A DNA stretch of 64,000 nt from JBKCUI01 sp052161625 (GCA_052161625.1 CP197412.1); one strand, 5' to 3'. Numbered from the stretch's first letter, positions 1 to 9,250 are shown. Made by a program: numbers and translations. The notes: generated by a model from the letters alone, not told the origin.

Positions 1-6
1 TTCTTC

Positions 7-1944
7 ATGCCACGCATTCGTTGTATCGTTCTTTGCCTCCACCTCCTTGCAATCGCTTGCGCGACCATCGCGGCAGGAGGGATTTGGGACGCAACTGCCA
101 TAGCGGCGGTCTACCAAGACGGTTCGCTTGCAGGGCTCAAGGCTGAGGTTGCCAAGGCGCGTGCAGCGATGGACGCGAAGAAACTAGAGGAAGCCTTGGA
201 GGCGACCACCTCCAGCGCGAAGCAAATTGTAGCTCTCGCTCCGATGTCCACCGGGCGCGATCGGAGTGAGTTGCAAAAGCTCTATCAGCAAATCTCAGGC
301 CTTCAGGAACTGCTCGCCATTGAAGGAGCCGATTTGGAGCCATTGCCGGATTGGAAGGAACTTATTGCGAAGAAGCCGGATAGTTCGAGCGGAACTCCAA
401 TGCCCAATCCCAATAAGGGGGATGCGGTTGTTTTCGAACGAGACATTGCACCTTGGATGGTCGATCAATGCGGAAGGTGTCATATTCAGAAGGCCAGCGG
501 TGGCTTTAGCATGGCGACCGTGGACGCGCTCATGAAGGGTGCCAAGGGAGCGGTGGTCTTGTTCCCAGGAGACGCTGTCGCGAGTCGCATTGTCGAAACT
601 ATCGAGACCGGGGATATGCCCCGAGGGGGAGGCAAAGTCACCCAAGAGAACTTGGCGAAGCTCAAAAAATGGATCGAGCAAGGAGCGAAGACGGACGGGA
701 TCTCCCCGCAAGCTCCCTTGGTTTCCATTATCCGATCTCCATCAGCCAATCGTCCCAATGGTCCAGACATGGCCCCTGAGCCCGACAAACTATTGCAAAC
801 CGCTGCACCGACGGGAAAGGAAACGGTAAGTTTCGCTCGAGACATCGCGCCGATTTTAACGTCGAATTGCAATGGTTGCCATTACGCAGGTATGCGTCCG
901 ATGGGAGGGCTCGCGTTCAATAATTTCAGTCAGCTCCTGCGAGGCGGCGACAGTGGCCCCATCGTGACGCCTGGCAAAGGGGCCGATAGTTTACTGGTCA
1001 AAAAGCTGCGAGGGATGGCTGGGCAGCGGATGCCTGCCGGAGGGCGCCCGGCGCTGTCCGAGGACAATATCCGACTCGTTTCGACTTGGATCGATGAAGG
1101 GGCCTCGTTCGATGGCGAGAGCAAGGAAGCGAGACTCGATTCTGTCATCTCGCAGGCTTGGGCATCGAAGGCTTCCCATGAAGAGCTTATGGAGCGTCGG
1201 GTATCGCGCGCGAAAGAGAAGTGGCAAATCGTTGCACCGAAGTCGCTGCCCGATGAAGCGCTGGATGACCGATTTCACATTATCGGCAATATTGGAGCCG
1301 ATGGAGCGAAACGGCTCTTAGGAGCGATGAAGAATGCGGAGAAGGAAGTAAAGCGGCTCTTTGGGGTTCGCAATAAGGAATCGTTGGTCAAAGGAGGCGT
1401 GACGGTCTTTGCCCTCAAGCAGCGATATGATTACAGCGAGTTTGGGACGATGCTAGAGAACCGCTCTCTTCCGGCGGAATGGTCAGGGCATTGGCGTGCG
1501 GATGTTTTGGATGCGTATATCACCGTCGTTTATGATTCGAGCGAACCGAAGATATTGGAGTCGTCTTTGGCGCAGCAGTTGGCGAGCCTTTGGATTGGTT
1601 CTCAAGAGGGAACCCCCAAGTGGTTTGCGGACGGGGCGGGCCGGCAGACCTTAGCGCAGATTTCGGGCGTGCAAGATGCGAGAGTGAAGGCTTGGATGAA
1701 CCGACTGCCGGAATCGATGAAGCAGATGGAGAATCTCAAGCGATTTCTGGATGGTGGATTGAACGATGAGGATTCCGCGACCATCGGATTTGGAATTGTG
1801 CGGTTTATGAACGACGGCAATCGGAAGAGGCAGTACGATGCGCTCGTTCGGGCCCTCGCAGCGGGCACCCCTTTCGATCAAGCCATGTTGAAGAACGTCG
1901 GCCCGCTCGAAGGGTTCTTACAACAAGTACTTGGACGGAAATAG
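7..1944 (+). CDS. exported double-CxxCH cytochrome-like protein with degenerate peptidase-MA-like C-terminus
   Basis: A 645-residue exported protein. The N-terminal hydrophobic segment (about residues 5-34) reads as a signal peptide. Two similar modules follow, each with a 'RDIAP' lead-in and a heme-type CxxCH: CGRCH at C155 and CNGCH at C288, each followed by a Gly-rich stretch and an 'MP' motif typical of planctomycete cytochrome c domains. The C-terminal third (about 410-645) has the layout of a DUF1570/peptidase-MA domain, including a 'TPKWFADGAG' stretch where family members have 'PLWLAEGFA', but the HExxH position reads S-S-L-A-Q (519-523). Heme binding and periplasmic location are inferred from family knowledge. 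It lies 9 bp before an RluA gene. The left flank is cut by the window, so an earlier start is possible. Confidence 0.8.
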   Translation: MPRIRCIVLCLHLLAIACATIAAGGIWDATAIAAVYQDGSLAGLKAEVAKARAAMDAKKLEEALEATTSSAKQIVALAPMSTGRDRSELQKLYQQISGLQELLAIEGADLEPLPDWKELIAKKPDSSSGTPMPNPNKGDAVVFERDIAPWMVDQCGRCHIQKASGGFSMATVDALMKGAKGAVVLFPGDAVASRIVETIETGDMPRGGGKVTQENLAKLKKWIEQGAKTDGISPQAPLVSIIRSPSANRPNGPDMAPEPDKLLQTAAPTGKETVSFARDIAPILTSNCNGCHYAGMRPMGGLAFNNFSQLLRGGDSGPIVTPGKGADSLLVKKLRGMAGQRMPAGGRPALSEDNIRLVSTWIDEGASFDGESKEARLDSVISQAWASKASHEELMERRVSRAKEKWQIVAPKSLPDEALDDRFHIIGNIGADGAKRLLGAMKNAEKEVKRLFGVRNKESLVKGGVTVFALKQRYDYSEFGTMLENRSLPAEWSGHWRADVLDAYITVVYDSSEPKILESSLAQQLASLWIGSQEGTPKWFADGAGRQTLAQISGVQDARVKAWMNRLPESMKQMENLKRFLDGGLNDEDSATIGFGIVRFMNDGNRKRQYDALVRALAAGTPFDQAMLKNVGPLEGFLQQVLGRK

Positions 1945-1953
1945 ACGGCTCTT

Positions 1954-2895
1954 ATGGCTATTCAAACGGAGGCGCTTCCCGAATCGATCCCTTTTCCCGC
2001 AAGGGGTTTGGCGAATGTCGTGAAGATATTGTTCAAATTGCAGCCTGCCCAAGTGGATGGGTTGTTGGAGCAAGGCTACGTGTCCGTAAATGGGAGAGTG
2101 AAGCGACAAGGTTGGTTTCGATGCGATGCCGGAGATGAGATTTCCGTCGATTTGGTTCCGCAGGCCATCGTGGCTCCGATCAAGCAGACGAAGAGGAAGC
2201 AGTCTTCGAGGACGATTGAATTTCTGTACGACGACGAAGATATTTCGCTTGTCAATAAACCAGCGAATTTGCTGACTGTCCCCACCAAACATCGCGAAGC
2301 GCACACTCTCTTGTCCCTTGTCGAACGGCGTTACCGATCGACCGATCGGAATGCCCAAGCCTTTTGTGTGCATCGACTGGACCGTGGAGTGTCCGGGGTA
2401 TTGGTGATTGCCAAGTCGCTGGAGATGGCTGAACGACTGCGCGATCAATTTGCGGATCGCAAACCGCATCGCAAGTATGTCGCCATTGTCGCGGGGGTTC
2501 CGAAACAGCCTGAGGGGCGTTTGGTGAATTATCTATCGACCGATGCAGATCTGAACCGGATCTTGGTCGCCGACGAGACGCAAGGGGAGATCGCGATCAC
2601 CAATTACAAAGTGCAATCCGCTTTGTCCGATGCCGCGGTGCTCGAAGTGAAATTAGAGACAGGTCGGCGCAATCAAATTCGGGTGCAGTTGGCAGAGTTG
2701 GGGCATCCCATCTTAGGAGATCCTCGCTATCGACCGCGGCAGGCAGCCCACTGGGCTTGGCAATTTCAGCGCATCGCGTTGCATGCGGAATGTTTGGGAT
2801 TGAAGCATCCGAGAACGGGAGAGCCCCTTTTTTTCGAGACCCCGTGGCCCCAGGAATTCCGGGATTTCGTTCGGACACAGCGCAAGCAAACATGA
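1954..2895 (+). CDS. RluA-family rRNA/tRNA pseudouridine synthase
   Basis: Isomerises uridine to pseudouridine in structured RNA. The 313-residue protein has an N-terminal S4-like RNA-binding region (about 14-70, 'VDGLLEQGYVSVNGR') and a catalytic domain with the hallmark HRLDRG motif, the catalytic Asp being D143. The later 'GRRNQIRVQLA' and 'GHPILGDPRY' blocks are also typical of RluA/RluC/RluD enzymes. The target uridine cannot be told from sequence. The stop codon overlaps the rlmN start in an ATGA junction, so the two RNA-modification genes are probably co-transcribed and translationally coupled. Confidence 0.9.
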   Translation: MAIQTEALPESIPFPARGLANVVKILFKLQPAQVDGLLEQGYVSVNGRVKRQGWFRCDAGDEISVDLVPQAIVAPIKQTKRKQSSRTIEFLYDDEDISLVNKPANLLTVPTKHREAHTLLSLVERRYRSTDRNAQAFCVHRLDRGVSGVLVIAKSLEMAERLRDQFADRKPHRKYVAIVAGVPKQPEGRLVNYLSTDADLNRILVADETQGEIAITNYKVQSALSDAAVLEVKLETGRRNQIRVQLAELGHPILGDPRYRPRQAAHWAWQFQRIALHAECLGLKHPRTGEPLFFETPWPQEFRDFVRTQRKQT

Positions 2896-3938
2896 TCGAG
2901 GCGACTCCTGCAACCCCATATCCTCATTGGCTGGATATCTTAGGTGCATCTAGTGGTTGCACATCGCTCAAGCGAAAAGCATGGAAGGTACTGCGCGAGG
3001 GGGAGCCTATCGAGGAGCATTTGGCCAACATGGCTTGGACGCGAAGTTGGTCGGTCGCGCAGACGGTGGGTGTTCCCGAGTCAGGGGCTGTGAAAGTCCG
3101 TTTGCGATCGAATCGGACTCAGCAGGATTGCGAGACGGTCGTACTGTTTCCCAAGCGGGGACGACGAGCGACCGTCTGTATTTCTTCGCAGATTGGGTGC
3201 GGGGTTGGATGTTTGTTTTGTGCCACAGGGACGATGGGATTCCAAAGGAATCTGCGGTCCGAGGAGATGCTCGAGCAAGTCTATTTGGCGCGGAGATTGG
3301 CGCACCGCGAAGGGAGGCATTTGCGCAACGTCGTGTTGATGGGGATGGGAGAGCCTTTGCACAATCTCGAAGCCGTCATGGAATCGATCGCGTTCCTGGT
3401 GAGCGATCGGGGATTTGGGCTCCGCGAGAGGTACATTACGGTTTCTACCTCCGGAATTCCGTCAGCCATGTTGTCGTTGGTGCGACGATATCCATCGATC
3501 CGAATGGCGTTGAGTTTGCACACGGCAGACGAGGCTAACCGCAGGAGATTGATGCCCAAGGCTCCGAATGATTTGGATGTCTTGCGCGAAACGGTGCGGT
3601 CCATCAATCAGATCCAGAGGATCGAATGTAAACAAAAAGATGCACCGGAACATCCGGGGGTACCTGTTTGGATCGAATACGTGCTGATCGATGGTTGGAA
3701 CGATTCGCAGCTTGAGGCGGAGAAATTGTTGTCGTTTTGCGAGGGTCTTTGTGTCGAGGTGAATTTGATCCCGCTCAACAGCACGACGGTGGGGCGTGGC
3801 AAGGCGCTCGACCCGTCGCCGAGAGAGCGTCAGCAGGACTTTGCGGATGCGTTGCGTCGAGGGGGGATCGCAACGACGATTCGCAATTCGTTCGGGGCGG
3901 GGGATAATGCGGCGTGTGGTCAGTTGGTGATTTACTGA
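2892..3938 (+). CDS. rlmN: 23S rRNA (adenine-2503-C2)/tRNA methyltransferase RlmN (radical SAM)
   Basis: Methylates C2 of A2503 in 23S rRNA and A37 of some tRNAs in this family, using two SAM molecules and a 4Fe-4S cluster. The radical-SAM CxxxCxxC is at C103, C107 and C110 ('CGVGCLFCATG'), and the conserved C-terminal catalytic Cys lies in 'AACGQL' (C342). 'GMGEPLHN' and 'SLHTADEA' are further RlmN/Cfr family blocks. An open frame extends upstream inside the RluA gene, but the ATG at 2892 overlaps the RluA stop (ATGA) and gives the normal length of 348 residues. The 3' end overlaps convergent ftsY by 7 bp. RlmN is preferred over Cfr because it is a single housekeeping copy beside another RNA-modification gene. 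Confidence 0.93.
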   Translation: MIEATPATPYPHWLDILGASSGCTSLKRKAWKVLREGEPIEEHLANMAWTRSWSVAQTVGVPESGAVKVRLRSNRTQQDCETVVLFPKRGRRATVCISSQIGCGVGCLFCATGTMGFQRNLRSEEMLEQVYLARRLAHREGRHLRNVVLMGMGEPLHNLEAVMESIAFLVSDRGFGLRERYITVSTSGIPSAMLSLVRRYPSIRMALSLHTADEANRRRLMPKAPNDLDVLRETVRSINQIQRIECKQKDAPEHPGVPVWIEYVLIDGWNDSQLEAEKLLSFCEGLCVEVNLIPLNSTTVGRGKALDPSPRERQQDFADALRRGGIATTIRNSFGAGDNAACGQLVIY

Positions 3939-5035
3939 AAGAACGCTTTGACAAATTCGTCAGGCTGAAATTCCGCCAGATCTTCGAGACTTTCGCCGAG
4001 ACCAACGAACTTCACAGGGAGAGCGAATTGTTCCGCGATGGGGACGACGACGCCCCCTTTGGCGCTGCCATCGAGTTTGGCGAGGACGATGCCGGTGCAG
4101 CCGGCGGCATGCGAAAACCCTTTGGCTTGACTGATGGCATTTTGGCCGGCGGTCGCGTCGAGCACCAAGAGGACTTCATGCGGAGCGTCGGGAATTTGTT
4201 TCGCGATGATCCGTTTGAGTTTTTCTAGTTCCTGCATCAAATTGCTTTGGGTTTGCAATCGGCCAGCGGTGTCGAGGATGCAGACGTCATACGATTCCGC
4301 GATGGCTTTTTGGCAGGTTCGAAAGACGACGGTCCCTGGATCCGAGCCATGTTCCCCTTGCACGATGTCGCAGTCGATTCGTTCGGACCAGATGCGAAGT
4401 TGCTCGACGGCGGCAGCTCGGAATGTATCGCCAGCGCCGAGGAGGACACGGTTTCCTTCTCGGGTGAGGCGGTGGGCGAGTTTCGCGATGGAAGTCGTTT
4501 TGCCGGAGCCGTTGACGCCGACGACCAAGATGACCGTAGGGCCGGTGGTGGAGCGAGCGAGGGGAGATTGTTTGCTTCGGAGAGCATTTCCCAGTTCATC
4601 GCGAATGACTTGGAAGGCCTCTTCCATATCGATCCTGCGGCCGCGGAATTGCGTGTGGATCGAATCCCGGATTTTCGAGGCCATCCCATTCCCCATATCG
4701 GTTTTCACCAGGATGGCGAAGAGTTCTTTTAGGAAATCATCATCGACCAGTCGCCCTTCCGATTTCCAAAGGTCGCGAATGTCGGTGTTGAGCAGTTCAT
4801 TGGTCTTGCTCAGGGCACGGCGCCACCAACTCGTTTTTGCAGCGCCATCTGTAGCGGCTCGATCCTGCGCATCGCTTGCTACGCCGGACGCTGTGGTGCG
4901 TGGGTTGGGCGTCGCGGACTCGGCGTCCTCCATGGTATTCGTCACAGGTGCAGCCGGTTGTTCCTGTCCTGCGATGGGGGCGGAAGGGGCTTCGGGACGT
5001 GGGGTGTCTTTGGTTTTTCTGTTCCAGAAAGCCAT
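3932..5035 (-). CDS. ftsY: signal recognition particle receptor FtsY
   Basis: SRP-receptor GTPase that docks ribosome-nascent chain-SRP complexes at the inner membrane. The 367-residue protein has a variable acidic/Pro-Ala N-terminus (1-68), a helical N domain (70-165) and the G domain: P-loop GVNGSGKT (173-180), DTFRAAA, DTAGR (255-259) and AKLDGSAKGG (319-328). The ATG at 5035 ('MAFWNRK') is chosen because this is the usual FtsY opening; an upstream in-frame start would only add 14 residues without family character. The gene is convergent with rlmN (7-bp overlap) and lies 58 bp downstream of pyrG on the same strand. Confidence 0.95.
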   Translation of the reverse strand: MAFWNRKTKDTPRPEAPSAPIAGQEQPAAPVTNTMEDAESATPNPRTTASGVASDAQDRAATDGAAKTSWWRRALSKTNELLNTDIRDLWKSEGRLVDDDFLKELFAILVKTDMGNGMASKIRDSIHTQFRGRRIDMEEAFQVIRDELGNALRSKQSPLARSTTGPTVILVVGVNGSGKTTSIAKLAHRLTREGNRVLLGAGDTFRAAAVEQLRIWSERIDCDIVQGEHGSDPGTVVFRTCQKAIAESYDVCILDTAGRLQTQSNLMQELEKLKRIIAKQIPDAPHEVLLVLDATAGQNAISQAKGFSHAAGCTGIVLAKLDGSAKGGVVVPIAEQFALPVKFVGLGESLEDLAEFQPDEFVKAFFQ

Positions 5036-5093
5036 AGCGGTGCAACTTTTGCTTCTTCCAAGAAGGGCTGGGGTCACGAACGAGACCGGTGGG

Positions 5094-6767
5094 TCAGGGC
5101 GTGATTACCGGAGGGGGATTGGTGGTCGACTCCGATGGTTTCGCCGAAGCGTTCCGTTGAATGCGTCCGGTACGGCGTTGGATAGCGGCACCTACAAAGG
5201 CGCCGAACAGCGGGTGGCATTTGGTTGGTTTGCTTTTGAACTCCGGGTGGAATTGCACTGCCAGAAAGAATGGGTGCGAAGGGAGTTCGAGGATTTCGAC
5301 CAAACCTCCGTCTGGGCTGAGGCCGGAGAACTGCATCCCATGCGCCTCGAATTGGCTTCGGTAGACGTTGTTGAATTCGTAACGGTGGCGATGCCGCTCC
5401 GAGACGGTCGACTCCTGGTATGCCCGGTGGGAGATAGAATCGGGCTGGAGCGAACAAGGCTGTGCACCGAGGCGCATCGTGCCGCCCATATTCGTGACTT
5501 GCTTTTGTTCGTCCAATAGGCAGATGACAGGGCTGGGAGTGTCTTTATCGAATTCGGTCGAGTGGGCTCGTTCCAATCCAACGACATTGCGGCCGAATTC
5601 GATTGCGGCGCATTGCATACCGAGGCAGATACCGAAGAACGGGATTTCTCGTTCGCGCGCATAGCGAATGGCTTGCACTTTTCCTTCGACGCCTCGTTCG
5701 CCGAAACCGCCGGGAATCAAGATACCGTCGTAGCCCGCCAAGATCCGTTCGGGACCCTCTTCTTCGATATCGGCACTTTGGATTCTCGCGATGCGAATTT
5801 GGGCTTGGTGGTGGATACCCGCGTGGTCGAGCGATTCATAAATCGACTTGTACGCATCCTTGTGTTCTGCATATTTGCCGACGACCGCGATGCTGATCTC
5901 GTGTTTGGGGTTCCGGAGCGCGAACATCAGGTTGTCCCACGCATCGAGTTTCAGCGGTTGGCCGGTGAGGTGGAATCGCTTCATCACGAACTCATCGAGT
6001 TTGTGATCTCGAAGGGAGAGCGGGACTTCGTAGATCGAAAAATCCTTGTCGATTTCCTCGATAACGGCTTCCAAGTCGACGTTGCAGAAGAGGGCGATCT
6101 TTTCTCGTTCTTCGCGAGAGATGTGTTGTTCGCAGCGGCAGATCAGCATATCGGGTTGGATCCCGATTTGACGCAGCAGGCCGACCGAGTGCTGGGTGGG
6201 TTTTGTTTTGATTTCCGCAGCGGTTTTAAGGTAGGGGACCAACGTGAGGTGGATAAAGAGGCAATTGTCCCGGCCGACGTCTTGTCGGAATTGGCGGATC
6301 GCTTCGAGGAACGGGAGGGATTCGATATCCCCTACGGTGCCGCCGATTTCCGTAATGACGATATCGGTATCGCTATCGGCCATCCGGTGGATCGCTTCTT
6401 TGATCTCGTTGGTAATGTGAGGGATGACTTGGACGGTTTTCCCGAGAAATTGTCCTCGTCGCTCCTTCTCGATCACCCGCAAGTAGATTTGGCCGGTTGT
6501 GTAATTGGAGTCGCGAGTCAGTTTTCCGCTGGTAAAGCGTTCGTAGTGGCCAAGGTCCAGATCCGTTTCGCTACCGTCGTCGAGCACGTAGACTTCCCCG
6601 TGCTGGTAGGGGCTCATCGTGCCGGGGTCGACATTGATGTAGGGGTCAAGCTTTTGCATGCGGACCCGCAATCCTCGAGCTTCGAGCAACATGCCGATTG
6701 AAGCGCTGGTAAGGCCTTTTCCAATGGAGCTAACGACCCCACCGGTAACGAAAATATGCTTGGTCAT
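5094..6767 (-). CDS. pyrG: CTP synthase
   Basis: Converts UTP to CTP with glutamine as nitrogen donor, the last step of de novo CTP synthesis. The 557-residue protein begins with the synthase domain ('MTKHIFVTGGVVSSIGKG', with the P-loop-like GGVVSSIGKG) followed by 'DPYINVDPGTMSP' and 'EIGGTVGDIE'. It ends with a class I glutamine amidotransferase domain: nucleophile C381 in GICLGMQ and the His/Glu pair in 'FHPE'. The start at 6767 is chosen by this conserved opening; the open frame continues 30 codons upstream without family character. Length is slightly above the usual ~540 because of a polar C-terminal extension. Confidence 0.96.
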   Translation of the reverse strand: MTKHIFVTGGVVSSIGKGLTSASIGMLLEARGLRVRMQKLDPYINVDPGTMSPYQHGEVYVLDDGSETDLDLGHYERFTSGKLTRDSNYTTGQIYLRVIEKERRGQFLGKTVQVIPHITNEIKEAIHRMADSDTDIVITEIGGTVGDIESLPFLEAIRQFRQDVGRDNCLFIHLTLVPYLKTAAEIKTKPTQHSVGLLRQIGIQPDMLICRCEQHISREEREKIALFCNVDLEAVIEEIDKDFSIYEVPLSLRDHKLDEFVMKRFHLTGQPLKLDAWDNLMFALRNPKHEISIAVVGKYAEHKDAYKSIYESLDHAGIHHQAQIRIARIQSADIEEEGPERILAGYDGILIPGGFGERGVEGKVQAIRYAREREIPFFGICLGMQCAAIEFGRNVVGLERAHSTEFDKDTPSPVICLLDEQKQVTNMGGTMRLGAQPCSLQPDSISHRAYQESTVSERHRHRYEFNNVYRSQFEAHGMQFSGLSPDGGLVEILELPSHPFFLAVQFHPEFKSKPTKCHPLFGAFVGAAIQRRTGRIQRNASAKPSESTTNPPPVITP

Positions 6768-6872
6768 GGAATGGTAAACCGACGAATCAGCGGCAAAAGC
6801 GGAGTGGGGAGAGACCCGAGCTCCCAAAATCCTAGCATTGATCGTGGAGCGTGACAAACGGACAGTTTTTAC

Positions 6873-6917
6873 CGAGGAAGATCCCTCATTTGGGCTCGAC
6901 GGGAGGGAGGATCCTCG
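6873..6917 (+). promoter_or_regulatory. imperfect inverted repeat in rplU leader
   Basis: The arms at 6873-6886 and 6904-6917 (cgaggaagatccct / agggaggatcctcg) are imperfectly complementary and lie 70 bp before the rplU start. Ribosomal-protein leaders are often autoregulated, but the match is partial and no function is shown. Confidence 0.2.
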
Positions 6918-6987
6918 TTAATCTTCGCAGTTCGAAATTCCCGAACCCGGATTCGTTTCCAGACTATTATCCCCTTTTTTGCCAGCC

Positions 6988-7302
6988 ATGTACGCGATCA
7001 TTTGTGACGGCGGACGTCAATTCAAAGTTGAAAAAGACCAGCTTCTGGACATCGATTATCGCGATACGGCCGAAACCGGCGATAAGATCGAGTTCGACCG
7101 CGTTTTGGCCATTGGTGGCGATGCCGGTTTGAAGCTTGGGCAGCCAACCGTTTCCGGAGCGAAGGTTACCGCTTCGGTGATCGGCCTGGAAAAGGGCGAA
7201 AAGATCTACATCCAAAAGTATCGCCGTCGTAAGAATTATGACGTTCGAACGGGTCACCGTCAGAAGTACACCCGGATCAAGATCGAGTCGATCGACGGCT
7301 AA
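6988..7302 (+). CDS. rplU: 50S ribosomal protein L21
   Basis: Structural protein of the large ribosomal subunit that contacts 23S rRNA. At 104 residues it has normal length, the bL21 opening 'MYAIICDGGRQFKV', the 'KIYIQKYRRRKNY' basic loop and a 'GHRQKYT' C-terminal block. An in-frame TTG three codons earlier exists, but the ATG at 6988 matches the family opening. The usual downstream neighbour rpmA (L27) is absent; a shikimate kinase gene starts 6 bp after the stop. Confidence 0.96.
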   Translation: MYAIICDGGRQFKVEKDQLLDIDYRDTAETGDKIEFDRVLAIGGDAGLKLGQPTVSGAKVTASVIGLEKGEKIYIQKYRRRKNYDVRTGHRQKYTRIKIESIDG

Positions 7303-7308
7303 ACGTCG

Positions 7309-7839
7309 GTGCGTCATCTGTATCTGACGGGGTACCGCGGTTGTGGAAAGACTACGATCGCGGAGCGGTTATCGGGGCTTCTTGGTATGCCTTGGTGTGA
7401 TACCGATGCGATTGTCGAGGCGAATGCCGGTGCGACGATCGCTGAACTCTTTGCAACTTCCGGTGAGGAAGTTTTTCGCGATCTCGAAACCGAGGCGATT
7501 CGGTCATTGGTTTCTGCGACCTCCCCTCATGTTGTTGCATTGGGTGGTGGAGCGATATTAAGGTTGCAGAACCGATCGCTGCTCAAAGCATCGGGTTGGG
7601 TGGCTTGGTTGCAAGCTTCTCCGCAGACCCTGGCAGAGCGTATTTCCGGTGACAAGTCGACGGCATCGAGGCGTCCTGCATTGAGTCGGCTGGGGGTGCT
7701 TTCTGAAATCGAGGCCGTGCTCGCCCAGCGGCTTCCTCTTTACCGCGAATCGGCCGATCAATCTTTCGACACCGAGGCCAATGGGATCGATTCGGTGGTG
7801 AAGCAGATTGCGGACGCGTATCAACGGATTGCGGTTTGA
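7309..7839 (+). CDS. aroK: shikimate kinase
   Basis: Phosphorylates shikimate at the 3-hydroxyl with ATP in the chorismate pathway. The 176-residue protein has the P-loop GYRGCGKT (8-15), the shikimate-binding 'DTD' block and 'RDLE' motif, 'VALGGGA', and an 'RRPAL' LID segment. The start is a GTG 6 bp after the rplU stop, consistent with co-transcription; no ATG precedes the P-loop. Shikimate kinases are often annotated aroK or aroL interchangeably, so the symbol is by function. Confidence 0.88.
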   Translation: MRHLYLTGYRGCGKTTIAERLSGLLGMPWCDTDAIVEANAGATIAELFATSGEEVFRDLETEAIRSLVSATSPHVVALGGGAILRLQNRSLLKASGWVAWLQASPQTLAERISGDKSTASRRPALSRLGVLSEIEAVLAQRLPLYRESADQSFDTEANGIDSVVKQIADAYQRIAV

Positions 7840-8023
7840 ATTGCCAATGCAGCGTTAGCTCGTTCTAGCTGACCTTTGGCTCGTGAAGGGGGCTTGGGCA
7901 GATAGCGGCTGATTGCGGTAGGAACGGTCGCAGCGATATACTGCATACCGCGCGGGATGTTCCAAGTGTGTTTCTGTTCCGTGTTCCGTATCTGAGTGGT
8001 ACCAGGTCGAAAGAGAATTCTGG

Positions 8024-9238
8024 ATGGATTATTGGATCGTTGCGATCGGACTGCTTCTGGGGCCGGCGGTGAACTTTGCGATTTATCAATTCGCATATGG
8101 CCCTAGGCCGATCAGTCCTTGGCAGCGTCGCGACTCTCGTTGGTGGAGTCGTCTCCCCATTGTCGGGTGGCTTTTTCGCTGGGGAGATCGGGGCGAGTTG
8201 GGGGGATGGTTTTGGCTGCGTCCGATGTTGATCGAGATCGGTATCCCTATCGTCCTCTATCTGTTGCATCGGCATGTGATGAGCGAGGGGATGGTTTTTC
8301 CGGGTGGTAGTCCGGTGCCTCGCGCGGCGCTGTTCGGTTCGTTCGTCTGCGTTTCGTTGTTGTTTTTATTCTTAGTGGCGGCGACGTTTATCGACTTTGA
8401 TGAGCGAACAATCCCGGACTTGATCACCGTTCCTGGGACTTGGATCGGCATGCTCGGTACCACACTTTTCCCCGCTTGGCGGCTACGAGAAATCGATCCA
8501 GCATCCTTAGTAACTCCGCCAATTGCAAGTCGCGCTTTGCATGCCAATTCCGCGTTCGATTGGCCGTATTACTGGAGTCAGGGGGGGGATTGGGGGCTGA
8601 TCCTCGGCGTCCTGTTATGGTTTGGCTGGTGTTTTGCTTTGCTCAATCGACGATGGATCGTGCGGCGGGGGTTGGTGAAAGCGTGGAGTTATTTCTGGGC
8701 GGGGCTTGCGCGGGATCCGTGGACGCGATGGGTTGGAGCGATGGCCGCTTTCGGTTTGGCTTGGATTGTAGGGACCTACTATTTCGGAGGCCCCGAGCAT
8801 TGGGAAGGGTTGTTATCTTCTTTGTTCGGAGTTGGCTTGGGAGGGATGTTGGTTTGGTCGTTTCGGTTGGTTGCCGCATTGGTGATGGGGCGTGAGGCGC
8901 TCGGGTTTGGTGACGTGACCTTGATGGCCATGGTGGGAGCGTTTGTTGGCTGGCAAGTCGTCTGGATATCCTTTTTTGTTTCCCCCTTCTTCGCCTTGCT
9001 TTTCGTTATCTTGTTTTGGGTCGTGACGAGAGACAGTTCGACTCCTTTCGGTCCGTACCTGTCGATGGGAGTGGCGTATGTGCTTTGGGATTGGGCAAGA
9101 TTGTGGAATGTCGTTTCCGTGATTTTGCTACCCCCGGAGTTGCTGCTCCTTTTTTGGGGCCTTCTGCTCCTGGTTTTGGCGAGCATGTTGGGGGGCATCG
9201 AGTTCGTGAAGCGATTAGCGGGATCACGCGGGGGATAA
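8024..9238 (+). CDS. A24-family prepilin peptidase-like membrane protein
   Basis: Polytopic membrane protein of 404 residues with about eight hydrophobic segments. The two aspartates of the type IV prepilin peptidase family are present: D124 in 'FIDFDERTIPDL' and D297 in 'GFGDVTL'. The N-terminal cytoplasmic loop (about 27-70) lacks the CxxC pairs of classical PilD, so zinc binding and possibly N-methylation are not supported. It could process the type II pseudopilin-like DUF1559 proteins abundant in planctomycetes (inference; one is at 59157). The next gene starts 12 bp downstream, suggesting an operon. Confidence 0.8.
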   Translation: MDYWIVAIGLLLGPAVNFAIYQFAYGPRPISPWQRRDSRWWSRLPIVGWLFRWGDRGELGGWFWLRPMLIEIGIPIVLYLLHRHVMSEGMVFPGGSPVPRAALFGSFVCVSLLFLFLVAATFIDFDERTIPDLITVPGTWIGMLGTTLFPAWRLREIDPASLVTPPIASRALHANSAFDWPYYWSQGGDWGLILGVLLWFGWCFALLNRRWIVRRGLVKAWSYFWAGLARDPWTRWVGAMAAFGLAWIVGTYYFGGPEHWEGLLSSLFGVGLGGMLVWSFRLVAALVMGREALGFGDVTLMAMVGAFVGWQVVWISFFVSPFFALLFVILFWVVTRDSSTPFGPYLSMGVAYVLWDWARLWNVVSVILLPPELLLLFWGLLLLVLASMLGGIEFVKRLAGSRGG

Positions 9239-9250
9239 GGAAACAAAGAG

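Noticed and set aside
5562..6701. 379-codon open frame opposite pyrG
   Set aside because: The pyrG frame matches CTP synthase over its full length; the antisense frame shows no recognisable domain.
7821..8096. 91-codon minus-strand frame between aroK and the prepilin peptidase gene
   Set aside because: Low-complexity Pro/Ser/Arg sequence overlapping aroK; no RBS or family match was seen, although a shorter version from 7946 cannot be fully excluded.
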